DNA from: Nonomuraea dietziae
Lineage (GTDB): Bacteria > Actinomycetota > Actinomycetes > Streptosporangiales > Streptosporangiaceae
NCBI RefSeq assembly: GCF_014195505.1
Contig: NZ_JACIBV010000001.1
Span: 5,394,001-5,458,000 of the forward strand
Direction of reading: 5' to 3'
Length of the DNA stretch: 64,000 nt
Part shown: positions 49,901 through 58,154 of the stretch, piece by piece
How positions within the stretch are numbered: position 1 is the stretch's first letter
Layout of the letters: every line of letters begins with the position of its first letter
Made by a program: the position numbers and the translations under genes
Notes under the pieces: model-generated
What the model saw: the letters and a program-made list of their open reading frames with translations, nothing else
Database searches by the model: none
What the model was told of the DNA's origin: nothing

Positions 49901-50362
49901 ATGCGGAGCTTTGCGAACGTGCAGGAGTTGAAGGCGGCGGTCGGCGAGACGGTCGGCCCGACCGAGTGGCGCACGGTCACTCAGGACCAGGTCAACCTCT
50001 TCGCCGACGCCACCGACGACCACCAGTGGATCCACGTCGACCCCGAGCGGGCGAAGGAGACCCCCTTCGGCGGGACGATCGCCCACGGCTTCCTGACGCT
50101 GTCGCTGCTCCCCTCGTTCCTGACCGAGCTGATGAGCGTCGGCCAGATCCAGATGGCGGTCAACTTCGGCCTCAACAAGGTCCGCTTCCCCAAGCCGGTG
50201 CCCGTCGGCTCGCGGGTGCGGGCCAGCGGCGAGCTGGTCGACGTCAAGAACAGCCCTGCGGGCCAGCTGGCCACGATCAAGGTTTCGGTCGAGGTGGAGG
50301 GCGAGCGCCGTCCGGTGTGCGTCGCCGAGGCGCTGCTGCTCTACGTCCCGATCAGCGAGTAG
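49901..50362 (+). CDS. MaoC-family (R)-specific enoyl-CoA hydratase
   Basis: 153-residue hot-dog-fold hydratase. The motif DQVNLFADATDDHQWIHVDP has the catalytic Asp and His, and GTIAHGFLTLSLLPSF is the second conserved block. Members hydrate trans-2-enoyl-CoA to (R)-3-hydroxyacyl-CoA. The length matches single-domain enzymes. It starts 10 bases after the propeller gene on the same strand, but a functional link is not evident. Its 3' end overlaps the convergent small membrane protein gene by 22 bp. Confidence 0.93.
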   Translation: MRSFANVQELKAAVGETVGPTEWRTVTQDQVNLFADATDDHQWIHVDPERAKETPFGGTIAHGFLTLSLLPSFLTELMSVGQIQMAVNFGLNKVRFPKPVPVGSRVRASGELVDVKNSPAGQLATIKVSVEVEGERRPVCVAEALLLYVPISE

Positions 50363-50580
50363 ACGATCGCCGCCAGCGCGGCGATCGCGATCAGCCCCAG
50401 ATAGGCCAGCACGAGCCGGGTGTCCCTGAGCACGCACGTGCTCCGGGTCAGCCCGGCTCTGCGCGCTTTCCAGTAGCCCACGAACCCGAGCACGGCGAAC
50501 CCGAGCACCGCCCACGGCCCGAGCAGCCAGGCGAGCAGCGCGACCGTGGCGTAGACGCACAGCCTCAGCGGATCGGTCAT
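50341..50580 (-). CDS. Small two-helix membrane protein
   Basis: 79-residue protein, MTDPLRLCVYATVALLAWLL, with one helical pair at residues 7-36 and a C-terminal helix at about 56-77. Between them lies a basic loop (WKARRAGLTRSTC). The ATG overlaps the radical SAM stop by 4 bp (ATGA), so it is co-translated with that enzyme and probably works with it at the membrane. No family is recognised. Confidence 0.65.
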   Translation of the reverse strand: MTDPLRLCVYATVALLAWLLGPWAVLGFAVLGFVGYWKARRAGLTRSTCVLRDTRLVLAYLGLIAIAALAAIVYSLIGT

Positions 50581-52046
50581 CGCAGCTCGGGCCATGCCTG
50601 CACGGCGCAGAACGGCGCGCACTGGTCGCGTTCGTCGCGGCGGGTGCCCACGTGCACGCAACACTGGGTGAGCCGCTCCTCGATCATGGTCGAGATGTCC
50701 ATGAACGGCTTGACGGTCAGCCGTACCACCCGCTCCCCCAGCATCCGGCGCAGCTTCTTCCGCCTGCCCAGCACCGTGACCAGCGTCGACAGCCCCAAGT
50801 CGCAGTTCTCGCAGATGTTCTTCCACAGCTCGCCGATCTGCGGGTGCGACAGCGACGACTGCTCCGACAGCAACCCCAGCAGCGACTCCTGTACGGCCAG
50901 CCGCAGCTCGCGTGGGATCTCGCTGTCGGCGATCCTGTTCGACACCAGCCCCAGGTTCTCCTTCAGCCGGTCGTGCCCGATCAGCGCCACCAGCGACCGC
51001 CAGTCGCCCGAGTCGTCGCGGATCAGATAGCCCACCGAGCAGCAGTGCGGGTGCGAGCACGGCAACGCGGTGAGATCGCGCCAGGTCACCAGCCCGCCGG
51101 TCTGCGGCTCGAGCCTCTTGAGCACGCCGGTGTGGGTGAGCCTGTCCATCGGGTCGATGACCCCGCTCCTGCCCGAGCCGAACACCGGCTGGATCGACAC
51201 CCCTCCGACGAACGGCGTGGCGAGCGCGAGCCTGACGACGTCGCCGATCTCACCGTCGTTGACCCCGAGCGCCGCCGTCATGACCAGCGTGGTGAAGATC
51301 TGCCGCTCCGACAGCCGTCGTACGGCCAGCGCCTTGAACCGCCGCAGGTCGCCGCCTCGATGGTGGCGGGAGGCGTGCTCGGAGATCCCGTCGTACTGCA
51401 GGTAGACCTCCACCCTGTCGCGATGCTCGGTGAGCAGGTCGAGCAGGCCGTCGTCCTGGGCCACGAGCAGGCCGTTGGTGTTGACGAGGATGCGGGTGAT
51501 CGGCCTGGCGGTCAGCTCGGCCAGGAGCTTGGCGAGGTCGGGGTGGAGGGTCGGCTCACCGCCGCTGAGCATCAGGACGTCCAGCCTGCCCTCCTCGCGT
51601 TCGAGGCGCTGGTCGACGTTGGCGAGCACCCGCTCGACCGGCACGACGCCCTGGAGGTCGGGCGAGGAGCCCGCGAAGCAGGTCGGGCAGCGCAGGTTGC
51701 AGCTCTCCGTGATGTCCTCCAGCAGAATGCAGGTGTGCTGGGTCTGCATCTCGGGCAGCCCGTCGAGATAGGCCCCGGGGATCGGCGCGAAGTTTCCCGC
51801 CAGGTCGGGGATGTGCGCCTTGGTGGGCGCCGTCCACTCCTCCAGGTAGGACAGGATCTCGGGGTCCTCGTCGTAGAGCGTGCGGACCAGCCCGTGCGTG
51901 CGGCAGCCGCGTTCGAGCCACACCCTGCCATCGCGCTCGGCCAGGTAGCCGCTCAGCCTCGGCACCCGCTCGACGGGAAGATCGCCGTGACAGTGCGGGC
52001 AGAAGGCGTTGACGTACCGCAGGATGCGATCACCTCGGAGCCTCAC
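50577..52046 (-). CDS. Radical SAM protein resembling tetraether synthase (Tes)
   Basis: 489-residue radical SAM enzyme. The N-terminus has a Cys cluster (FCPHCHGDLP ... ERGCRTHG). The SAM cluster motif is SCNLRCPTCFAGSSP near residue 120, and GGEPTLHPDL is the next SAM-binding segment. A late Cys set (LPCSHPHCCSVGYLIRDD) and the C-terminal KPFMDISTMIEERLTQCCVH and CAPFCAVQAW match the layout of archaeal Tes (MJ0619), which joins lipid tails by C-C bonds. The GTG start overlaps the Lgt-like gene by 17 bp, and a small membrane protein gene follows. A lipid substrate is therefore likely. The exact reaction is inference. Confidence 0.8.
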   Translation of the reverse strand: MRLRGDRILRYVNAFCPHCHGDLPVERVPRLSGYLAERDGRVWLERGCRTHGLVRTLYDEDPEILSYLEEWTAPTKAHIPDLAGNFAPIPGAYLDGLPEMQTQHTCILLEDITESCNLRCPTCFAGSSPDLQGVVPVERVLANVDQRLEREEGRLDVLMLSGGEPTLHPDLAKLLAELTARPITRILVNTNGLLVAQDDGLLDLLTEHRDRVEVYLQYDGISEHASRHHRGGDLRRFKALAVRRLSERQIFTTLVMTAALGVNDGEIGDVVRLALATPFVGGVSIQPVFGSGRSGVIDPMDRLTHTGVLKRLEPQTGGLVTWRDLTALPCSHPHCCSVGYLIRDDSGDWRSLVALIGHDRLKENLGLVSNRIADSEIPRELRLAVQESLLGLLSEQSSLSHPQIGELWKNICENCDLGLSTLVTVLGRRKKLRRMLGERVVRLTVKPFMDISTMIEERLTQCCVHVGTRRDERDQCAPFCAVQAWPELR

Positions 52047-52710
52047 GGGCTGCCCTCCTTCCGAACCGGATGCCCAGCAATATCAGACAGGGGATGAGGA
52101 ACCACTGCGGTCTGGTCAGATCCAGCCAGACCGTCTCGTTCGCCCTGGTGAACTCCACGAGGAAGCGGAACACCGCGTAGGCGGCGACGTAGCGGGGGAA
52201 GAGGTCTCCCTTGTCACGCAGCCTCGCCAGGACGATGAAGGCGACGAGGTGGAAGACGATCTCGTAGACGAACGACGGGTGCATGGCCTGCCCCGTCAGG
52301 CAGCCGGGGCACTCGGGCGTGGTCGCGGGCGCGTGGACGCCCCACGGCAGGTCGGTCGGCCTGCCGGGCGCCTCGGTCAGGTGGCAGCCGATGCGGCCGA
52401 TCGCCATGCCGAGCGCCACCGCGGGGGCGAACAGGTCGCCGGTGCTCTCCTTGTAGCCGATGATCCGCTTGGCGACGAGCACGCCGACGTAGGCCCCTGT
52501 CAGGCCGCCGAGGATGCTGCGCGAGCCGTACAGCCAGAAGCCTTCGAGGTGCTCGGCGAAGCCGGCCAGTCGCATGCCGATCGCGCCGCCGACCAGGGCA
52601 CCGGTGACCGCCACCAGCGACTGCTCGTTCAGCGCGCCGCGACGGCGGGCCTCTCGCACGAAGACCACGGCGGCGGCCAGCACGCCGAGCCCGACGAAGA
52701 GCTCGTGCAC
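52030..52710 (-). CDS. Lgt-like (prolipoprotein diacylglyceryl transferase family) membrane protein
   Basis: 226-residue membrane protein with about seven helices. It has parts of the Lgt signature, GRIGCHLTEAPGRPTDLPWG and MHPSFVYEIVFHLVAF. Standard Lgt has G-R-x-G-N-F-x-N-x-E at the first site, and the Asn residues are replaced here, so this is a divergent paralogue rather than the housekeeping enzyme. Start is GTG at 52710. Its gene overlaps the Tes-like radical SAM gene, which suggests that both act on phosphatidylglycerol-type or other diacylglycerol lipids. Confidence 0.8.
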   Translation of the reverse strand: MHELFVGLGVLAAAVVFVREARRRGALNEQSLVAVTGALVGGAIGMRLAGFAEHLEGFWLYGSRSILGGLTGAYVGVLVAKRIIGYKESTGDLFAPAVALGMAIGRIGCHLTEAPGRPTDLPWGVHAPATTPECPGCLTGQAMHPSFVYEIVFHLVAFIVLARLRDKGDLFPRYVAAYAVFRFLVEFTRANETVWLDLTRPQWFLIPCLILLGIRFGRRAAREAPR

Positions 52711-52711
52711 G

Positions 52712-52984
52712 TCAGCGGTAGAGCTCGGGGTTGAGCCCTGTGCAGTAGCCGGCCGAGATGATCGAGGTGAGCGCCCAGCCGATCATCAGCCCCATGCCCA
52801 GCCCCTTGTTCTGCGGCTTCTTCGTCAGGATGAGCGCGAGGCCGCCGCCGAGGCTGCCCAGCGCGAGCAGCCCCGCCACGATCGCGATGCCCACGGGACT
52901 GCCGGTCCTCAGCGCGACGAGCCCGGCGATCACGTTGACGACCAGGTAGATGCCGACCCCTGCGAACGCCATGCCGACGACCAC
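52712..52984 (-). CDS. Small three-helix membrane protein
   Basis: 90-residue protein, GTG at 52984, starting VVVGMAFAGVGIYLVVNVIA, with three helices and a short basic loop (LTKKPQNKGLGMG). It sits between a two-component regulator gene (1-base gap) and the Lgt-like gene (1-base gap), so the run from 54,777 to 50,341 could be one transcription unit. No family is recognised. Confidence 0.65.
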   Translation of the reverse strand: MVVGMAFAGVGIYLVVNVIAGLVALRTGSPVGIAIVAGLLALGSLGGGLALILTKKPQNKGLGMGLMIGWALTSIISAGYCTGLNPELYR

Positions 52985-52985
52985 G

Positions 52986-53609
52986 TCAGCTCCCCTCGGA
53001 GTAGTAGATGGCGGCCTGCACCCGGCTTCTCAGCCCGAGCTTGTTGAGCACCCTGCTGACATGAGTCTTCGTCGTGGCCTCGGCCATGTCGAGCTCTTTG
53101 GCGATCTCCGCATTCGACAGGCCCCTGGCCACACAGGCCAGCACCTCGCGCTCCCTGGGGGTGAGCAGGTCCTTGGGCGGCTCACGCCGTACGGGCTGCT
53201 CGGCGAAGGCGGAGATCAACCGGCGGGTCACCGCCGGAGAGATCAGCCCGTCGCCCCTCGCCACCAGGCGCACCGCCTCCACCAGGGAATCGGCGTCGGT
53301 GTTCTTGAGCAGGAACCCCGCCGCGCCCGCCCGCAGCGCGCCGAAGACGTACTCGTCGACGTCGAACGTCGTCAGGATCAGCACTTCGGTCACGCCGGCC
53401 AGCTCCCTGGTGGCCGAGATGCCGTCCATCTTCGGCATCCTGACGTCCATCAGCACCACGTCGGGGCGGATCTCGCGGGCCATCGCGACGGCCTCCTCAC
53501 CGTCGCCCGCCTCCCCCACCACCTCGATGTCGGCGGCGCCGCCGAGGACCAGCACGATGCCCGCCCTGACCGCCGCGTGGTCGTCGGCGACCAGCACCCT
53601 GATCGTCAC
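52986..53609 (-). CDS. NarL/LuxR-type response regulator
   Basis: 207-residue regulator. The GTG at 53609 follows GAGGAGGAACT and begins VTIRVLVADDHAAVRAGIVL. The phosphorylated Asp is in VVLMDVRMPKMDG, and Thr and Lys are in LTTFDVDEYV and GFLLKNTDA. The C-terminal HTH is LTPREREVLACVARGLSNAE through THVSRVLNKLGLRS. It lies 28 bases downstream of its kinase gene. The lipid-related genes immediately downstream are plausible targets. Confidence 0.93.
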   Translation of the reverse strand: MTIRVLVADDHAAVRAGIVLVLGGAADIEVVGEAGDGEEAVAMAREIRPDVVLMDVRMPKMDGISATRELAGVTEVLILTTFDVDEYVFGALRAGAAGFLLKNTDADSLVEAVRLVARGDGLISPAVTRRLISAFAEQPVRREPPKDLLTPREREVLACVARGLSNAEIAKELDMAEATTKTHVSRVLNKLGLRSRVQAAIYYSEGS

Positions 53610-53637
53610 AGTTCCTCCTCGGTCCGCACTCTGATGA

Positions 53638-54777
53638 TCACAGCGCATGCTCCGTGGGCAGCGTGGCGCGCACGCGCCACCCCTTCTCCTCGTACGGCCC
53701 CGCCTCGAACGCGCCACCCACCAGCGCCGCCCGTTCCCTCATCCCGACCAACCCCGCGCCCGCCCCAGGCAGCTGGGTCCTCGTCTCGTTCAGCGGGTTG
53801 TCGACCACCACGCTCACCAGCCCCGGCGCATAGGTGATCACGACCTCCGCCCTGTCGTCGCCGTGCTTCATCGCGTTCGTCAGCGCCTCCTGCACGATCC
53901 GGTATCCGGCCAGATCGACCGACACCGGCAGGTCGTAGGGCGTGCCCTCGACCGTCATGACCGTCTCCATCCCCGCCTGCCTGGCCCGCTTCACCAGATC
54001 GGCGGCGTCGGCCAGCCGCGGCCTGGTCGTGGCGTCGTTGTCCTCGCCCTCCTGCCGCAGCAACCCGATCATGGTGCGCATCTCGGCCATCCCCTGAACG
54101 CTGTTCTCCCTGATGGAAGCCATGATCTGCTGGACGGCCCCCGCGTCGAGATCCTTGCGCGACAGCACGGCCGTCGACTGGATCGCGATGGCGCTGAAGT
54201 GATTGGCGATCATGTCATGCAGCTCCCTGGCCATCCTGGTGCGCTCGGCGACGATGGCCGCGCCGCGGTCGAGCTCGGCCAGGTGCGCCACCTGCTCGGC
54301 ACGCGCCCGCTCGGCGGCGGCCTGGTCGCGCTGCTGCCGCAACACCATGGCGGTCGTCACGGGCACGACCAGCACGAGGCTCACCTGCACCCCGTAGATC
54401 GCCAACGCCAGCCAGCTCCGCTCCAGCATCCCGATGACCGCACCGATGATCACTGCCGCCGTGGTGGTGACACCCAGCAGCCAGCGCGAGGCCCTGGCGG
54501 GGCCGTACAGCGCGGCCGCGTAGAGGTTGTCGGTGAACACCAGCGTGGTCGGCAGCGAGGGGCCGCTGTAGGCGACGTCGATGGTCACCGCCGCCACGCC
54601 CAGCGCGAGGCAGACCAGCGGCGCGCTCCGCCGTACGGCCACGCCGGCGCACGCGAGCGCCAGCGGAACGGCGAGGAACCACGGGGGGACACCGATGCGG
54701 TCGAAGTAGGCCCGACCGACGAGCATGACGGCACCCACGGCGAACGCGGCCACGGCTGCCAGGATGTCTCGCCTCAT
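53638..54777 (-). CDS. NarL-type sensor histidine kinase
   Basis: 379-residue kinase. The ATG at 54777 follows a GGAGGG site. About five membrane helices occupy residues 5-150. A short coiled coil leads to the HisKA_3 phosphoacceptor region ERTRMARELHDMIANHFSAI. HATPase boxes are IVQEALTNAMKHGDDRAEV and LVGMRERAALVGG. The gene is the upstream partner of the response regulator at 52986. The sensor lacks a large extracellular domain, so the stimulus is probably intramembrane, consistent with lipid or envelope stress (inference). Confidence 0.92.
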   Translation of the reverse strand: MRRDILAAVAAFAVGAVMLVGRAYFDRIGVPPWFLAVPLALACAGVAVRRSAPLVCLALGVAAVTIDVAYSGPSLPTTLVFTDNLYAAALYGPARASRWLLGVTTTAAVIIGAVIGMLERSWLALAIYGVQVSLVLVVPVTTAMVLRQQRDQAAAERARAEQVAHLAELDRGAAIVAERTRMARELHDMIANHFSAIAIQSTAVLSRKDLDAGAVQQIMASIRENSVQGMAEMRTMIGLLRQEGEDNDATTRPRLADAADLVKRARQAGMETVMTVEGTPYDLPVSVDLAGYRIVQEALTNAMKHGDDRAEVVITYAPGLVSVVVDNPLNETRTQLPGAGAGLVGMRERAALVGGAFEAGPYEEKGWRVRATLPTEHAL

Positions 54778-54953
54778 CCCTCCATCTCACCATCGAGAAC
54801 CGCGGAGTTGTTCACACCTGGGACCTGCCTGTGGATACACAGAAGGTTGTACACAGGCGAGCGGGATCCGGGGTCTCGCGACTCCCGGGACGAGGAATCG
54901 AAAATCTGGTTCGAGGCACGGCTTGAGGTCCGCTATGATTGCTTACGCAGCGA

Positions 54954-55026
54954 GCGGCCGTAGCTCAATGGATAGAGCATCTGACTACGGATCAGAAGGT
55001 TGGGGTTTCGAGTACCTCCGGCCGCA
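54954..55026 (+). tRNA. tRNA-Arg(ACG)
   Basis: 73-nt tRNA. The acceptor stem is GCGGCCG/CGGCCGC with discriminator A and no encoded CCA. The anticodon stem-loop TCTGA-CTACGGA-TCAGA gives ACG, read as ICG after deamination, decoding CGU, CGC and CGA. The T-stem is GGGGT/ACCTC around TTCGAGT, so pair 53-61 is U-A in place of the nearly universal G-C. Confidence 0.94.
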
Positions 55027-55035
55027 CAGCAGGAG

Positions 55036-55070
55036 AAAGGCCCTTCGGGATGATCCCGGAGGGCCTTTTT
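55036..55070 (+). terminator. Rho-independent terminator of tRNA-Arg
   Basis: AAGGCCCTtCGGGAT and ATCCCGgAGGGCCTT form a long stem with a one-base loop, followed by a run of five T residues, 10 bases after the tRNA. Confidence 0.9.
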
Positions 55071-55209
55071 CGATCTCGTTCCACGAGCCCGGATCGATCC
55101 TCACCAGGACCTGCCCACGCGCCCCGCCCACGCGAGGGCGCAAAAAGGCGTGGATCGAGCGTGCATTTGGCCACTGACCCACCCGCGCTGCCTGCCGCAC
55201 CCTGAGGTG

Positions 55210-55234
55210 CCTGCGTTTCGGCCTGAAACGCAGG
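55210..55234. promoter_or_regulatory. Perfect 10-bp hairpin upstream of a secreted protein gene
   Basis: CCTGCGTTTC-GGCCT-GAAACGCAGG, immediately before the GAGGGAGA ribosome binding site at 55241. It may be an operator or a 5'-leader hairpin that affects translation or mRNA stability. Confidence 0.5.
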
Positions 55235-55254
55235 TCAACAGAGGGAGAAACGGC

Positions 55255-55731
55255 ATGCGACCTCACAAGCTCATCCTCACGCTCGCGCTGACGGCGGGCC
55301 TGACCGTCTCGACGGCTGTGTCCTCGGCCTCGCCCGCAGGCGCGACGAGCACGGCCACCACGTGCCGGGTCAAGCTGAACTACGTCGACGCCTACGACGT
55401 GGAGGAGAACAACGGCGACGAGATCCGGATCGACCTCGCGGGGTACATGTACCCCAGCGGCAACCAGTACGTCGCCGTGAACAACGGTGATCGCGCCTAT
55501 TCCGGCAACTTCGCCAACCCGACCACCACCATCGGCACCACCGGGTCAGCGCTGTTCAGCCTGCGCGAGGTCACCCCGCCAGCCGTCGGCCAAGGCGACG
55601 AGCTCGGCTCGGTCACCGCGAGGGGCTCCACCTGCGCCACGCTCGCCACCGGACAGGTCGCCAACATCTCCAAGCACATCTTCGGCACCGGCTACTGGTA
55701 CTACATGAGCCTGGTGATGACCGGCCTGTAG
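55255..55731 (+). CDS. Small secreted protein
   Basis: 158 residues with a Sec signal peptide: MRPHKLILTLALTAGLTVST then AVSSASPAGA, with probable cleavage after AGA at residue 30. The mature part has two Cys (TTCRVKLNYV and GSTCATL), probably forming a disulphide, and beta-rich segments such as GDEIRIDLAGYMYPSGNQY. No family is recognised. The leader contains a perfect hairpin just before the ribosome binding site, and a terminator hairpin follows at 55744. Confidence 0.8.
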   Translation: MRPHKLILTLALTAGLTVSTAVSSASPAGATSTATTCRVKLNYVDAYDVEENNGDEIRIDLAGYMYPSGNQYVAVNNGDRAYSGNFANPTTTIGTTGSALFSLREVTPPAVGQGDELGSVTARGSTCATLATGQVANISKHIFGTGYWYYMSLVMTGL

Positions 55732-55743
55732 CGTCCAGGGTTC

Positions 55744-55775
55744 GAAGGCCCTGCCGGGTCACCAGACGGGCCTTC
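55744..55775 (+). terminator. Terminator hairpin after the secreted protein gene
   Basis: GAAGGCCC and GGGCCTTC, 8-bp stem with a 16-base loop, 13 bases downstream of the stop codon. Confidence 0.6.
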
Positions 55776-55847
55776 ACCAGCCCCCGACGCCAGTGGGGAC
55801 TTCTGCCAGGCAAACGCGCGCACGCGCAAGACGACTGCGCGGCCGGG

Positions 55848-55882
55848 ACGAGATCTGTCATCGAGACGATGACAGATCTCGT
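55848..55882. repeat. Perfect 16-bp palindrome with a 3-nt loop
   Basis: ACGAGATCTGTCATCG at 55848-55863 and its exact complement at 55867-55882, separated by AGA. It lies 42 bases beyond the stop of the convergent reductase gene at 55924. It may terminate that gene, although another terminator already serves the gene on the left. Confidence 0.7.
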
Positions 55883-55923
55883 GACGACCTCGCGGCCACC
55901 CCCGAAGGTCCGCCTCGTCGAAC

Positions 55924-56499
55924 TCACGCATCGCGGCGAACGCGGTAGCGCAGGTGGGTCACGGCCCCCGCGACGGGCGTCCCCTCCAGGATCAGCCCGG
56001 CCCGCTCCCCGGCGAACAGCGGCGTGCCCTCGCCCATCAGCAGGGGGACCAGGTGGATGCGCATCTCGTCGAGCAGGCCCGCGCCGAGCAGCTGCCGGGC
56101 GACGTCCGCGCCCAGCACCCAGACGTCCTTGTCCCCCGCGGCCTCCTTGGCACGTCGGGCTGCGGCCTGCAGTCCATCGAAGGCGAACGTCCCGCCGTTG
56201 TCGCCGAGGAGGTCCTCCCTGGTCCGGTGGGTGACCACGAAGCTCGGGATGCCGGGGAACGGTGTGCCGCCCCAAGGCCCCAGGCCGAGGTCGAAGGTAC
56301 GCCGTCCGATGAGGGTGGCCCCCACCGCCTCCTCGGACTGCCGGAGGACGCCGAGGTCGATCTCGCCGTCCGGTCCGTTCCCGGCATGCCATTCGTGGAG
56401 CCGCTCGCCGCCGTCCCCCATGGGCTCCTCTTCCCTGACGTTCGGACCGGTGGTGAACCCGTCCAGGGACACCGACACGTCCAGCACGATCCCGCTCAT
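55924..56499 (-). CDS. RibD/dihydrofolate reductase-family protein
   Basis: 191-residue protein of the RibD C-terminal/DHFR-like family. The ATG at 56499 begins MSGIVLDVSVSLDGFTTGPN with the family S-L-D-G-F. ATLIGRRTFDLGLGPWGGTP and DVWVLGADVARQLLGAGLLD bind NADPH. DEMRIHLVPLLMGEGTPLF completes the fold. Most relatives are uncharacterised reductases. The start follows GGAGG at good spacing. It converges with the secreted protein gene. Confidence 0.9.
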   Translation of the reverse strand: MSGIVLDVSVSLDGFTTGPNVREEEPMGDGGERLHEWHAGNGPDGEIDLGVLRQSEEAVGATLIGRRTFDLGLGPWGGTPFPGIPSFVVTHRTREDLLGDNGGTFAFDGLQAAARRAKEAAGDKDVWVLGADVARQLLGAGLLDEMRIHLVPLLMGEGTPLFAGERAGLILEGTPVAGAVTHLRYRVRRDA

Positions 56500-56688
56500 C
56501 ACACGCCTCCTTCGCTCCGTCGGCGGCGCCGTCCGGCGCCGTCAGGGAATAGTCGGAGCCGGCCGGGCCGTCTCGACATCGCCACGGAGCCAGCTTCTGA
56601 GCATGGGTGGTCACTCGCGCAACGGATCGCGAGGTGTGCCCGGCTGCGACGTTTGCCGCCGGACAGCCCGGTCGGATAGGAAGCTCGC

Positions 56689-57234
56689 ATGCTAAGAGGT
56701 AACAAGGTCGGACTCAGGGCCCGGTACGAGGACGACATTCCGATCCTGCTGACCGAGCTTTACGACGACGTGGTGAACGGCTCACGGGCCGAAGGCCGGC
56801 CGTGGCGGCCGATCACGCCAGGCTCGAGGGACCCGCGGCTCGTGGTGGACGACACCGACCAGGGGCGCGTCCCGTTCTCCGTGGTGGAGCTGGACGGCGG
56901 CACACTGGTCGGCACCGCGGCGCTGTGGGGCATCGACAACCATCACCGGTCCGCGCACATCGGGCTGGGGCTGCTGCCGTCGGCCCGCGGCAAGGGCTAC
57001 GGCACCGACGTGGTCGCGGTGCTGTGTCACTACGGTTTCGTCGTGCGCGGCCTGCAGCGGCTGCAGATCGAGACGCTGGCGGACAACGCCGCGATGCTGC
57101 GCTCCGCCGAGCGCAACGGCTTCGTCCGCGAGGGCGTGCTGCGCTCCTCGGCCTGGGTGCTGGGCGAGTTCTTGGACGAGGTGCTGCTCGGGCTCCTCGT
57201 CCAGGACTGGAAGCCGGCCTTCGGGACTTCGTGA
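56689..57234 (+). CDS. GNAT family N-acetyltransferase (RimJ/RimL-like)
   Basis: 181-residue acetyltransferase, MLRGNKVGLRARYEDDIPIL. Motif A is IGLGLLPSARGKGYGTDVVA, and motif B is LQIETLADNAAMLRSAERNG then FVREGVLR. These match RimJ/RimL-type enzymes that act on protein N-termini or small amines. No clear ribosome binding site is visible. It is divergent from the RibD-like gene. Confidence 0.9.
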   Translation: MLRGNKVGLRARYEDDIPILLTELYDDVVNGSRAEGRPWRPITPGSRDPRLVVDDTDQGRVPFSVVELDGGTLVGTAALWGIDNHHRSAHIGLGLLPSARGKGYGTDVVAVLCHYGFVVRGLQRLQIETLADNAAMLRSAERNGFVREGVLRSSAWVLGEFLDEVLLGLLVQDWKPAFGTS

Positions 57235-57514
57235 ACATGTCGGGGCTGTGACTGCGCGTAGCTGGCCAGGTGGCGCGGCGGGGTTCGGCGCCATCGCGAT
57301 GACCAGGGCTCTTGCTGTCTGGACTGAGGCGATCACGGCCAGGCATTCCGGTCTTCGGCAAGGTTGTCCAGCTGAGAGCCAGAAACAGCACACCGCCCGA
57401 TTTGTCTGTTGACAGGGACCGCGGCGTTCATGATGATCGACAATGTGGCTGGAATGTCACTATCCGTGACGACATGCTGGCCCATTTCCTCATGAGGTGT
57501 CATGGAGGGTGGCC

Positions 57515-58111
57515 GTGGTCGAGCAGGGGCGTGTGCGGTGGAAGCGATTCGCGCTGGTCTTCACACCGGTGGTGGCGTTGACCTTACTGCTGGTGGGCGC
57601 CACGACCGAGGGCGCGATCGGCGCCACCTTCGTGGTCTCGAGCTCCACGTTCAAGCTCTTCACCGGCGAGTTGCGCGCACAGGGCTTCACGCTGGCCGGC
57701 GGCGTCGACCACGACATCAAGGGCAGGGCGATCCCCGTGCTGTTGACCGGCATCCGTCGGGCCGAGGTGTTCGATCTGTGCCAGAGCGTCGTCCTGAAGA
57801 CGCCCCTGGGAGCGGTGACCGCGCGGATCACCGGCGGCCGTGGTGACGCGCCGGTGGTCGCGGAGGACCTGGTGATCGACGCCGCGGCGGCGCGGGCCGC
57901 GGCGGCCTTCAAGGACATCCAACTGGGGCGCGACGCCGGCACACTGGACGCGCCCGCGGGGGCAAGGGGTCCGGCGGGGACGTTCGGCGCGCAGAGCAGG
58001 ACGGTCGTTCTCCGGAACGTGAGGCTGACCGCGTGGGCCGTCACGGCCGGCACCTTCATCCTCCCCGACCTCGCGCTCAGCCTGCAGACCGGCGACCGTC
58101 CCTGCTTCTGA
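57515..58111 (+). CDS. DUF6230 protein
   Basis: 198-residue protein. The GTG at 57515 lies 6 bases after GGAGG; an earlier in-frame GTG at 57497 is less well placed. One membrane helix (about residues 12-32, FALVFTPVVALTLLLVGATT) precedes a secreted domain rich in small residues with AEVFDLCQSVVLKTPLG. The layout matches DUF6230, which in actinomycetes is almost always followed by DUF6114, as here. The function is unknown; cell-envelope localisation is likely. The 280-base upstream gap holds nothing recognisable. Confidence 0.8.
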   Translation: MVEQGRVRWKRFALVFTPVVALTLLLVGATTEGAIGATFVVSSSTFKLFTGELRAQGFTLAGGVDHDIKGRAIPVLLTGIRRAEVFDLCQSVVLKTPLGAVTARITGGRGDAPVVAEDLVIDAAAARAAAAFKDIQLGRDAGTLDAPAGARGPAGTFGAQSRTVVLRNVRLTAWAVTAGTFILPDLALSLQTGDRPCF

Positions 58112-58154
58112 CGGGTTCTGATGGGGTTCTGACGGTTCGGCGGACGGACAGATC

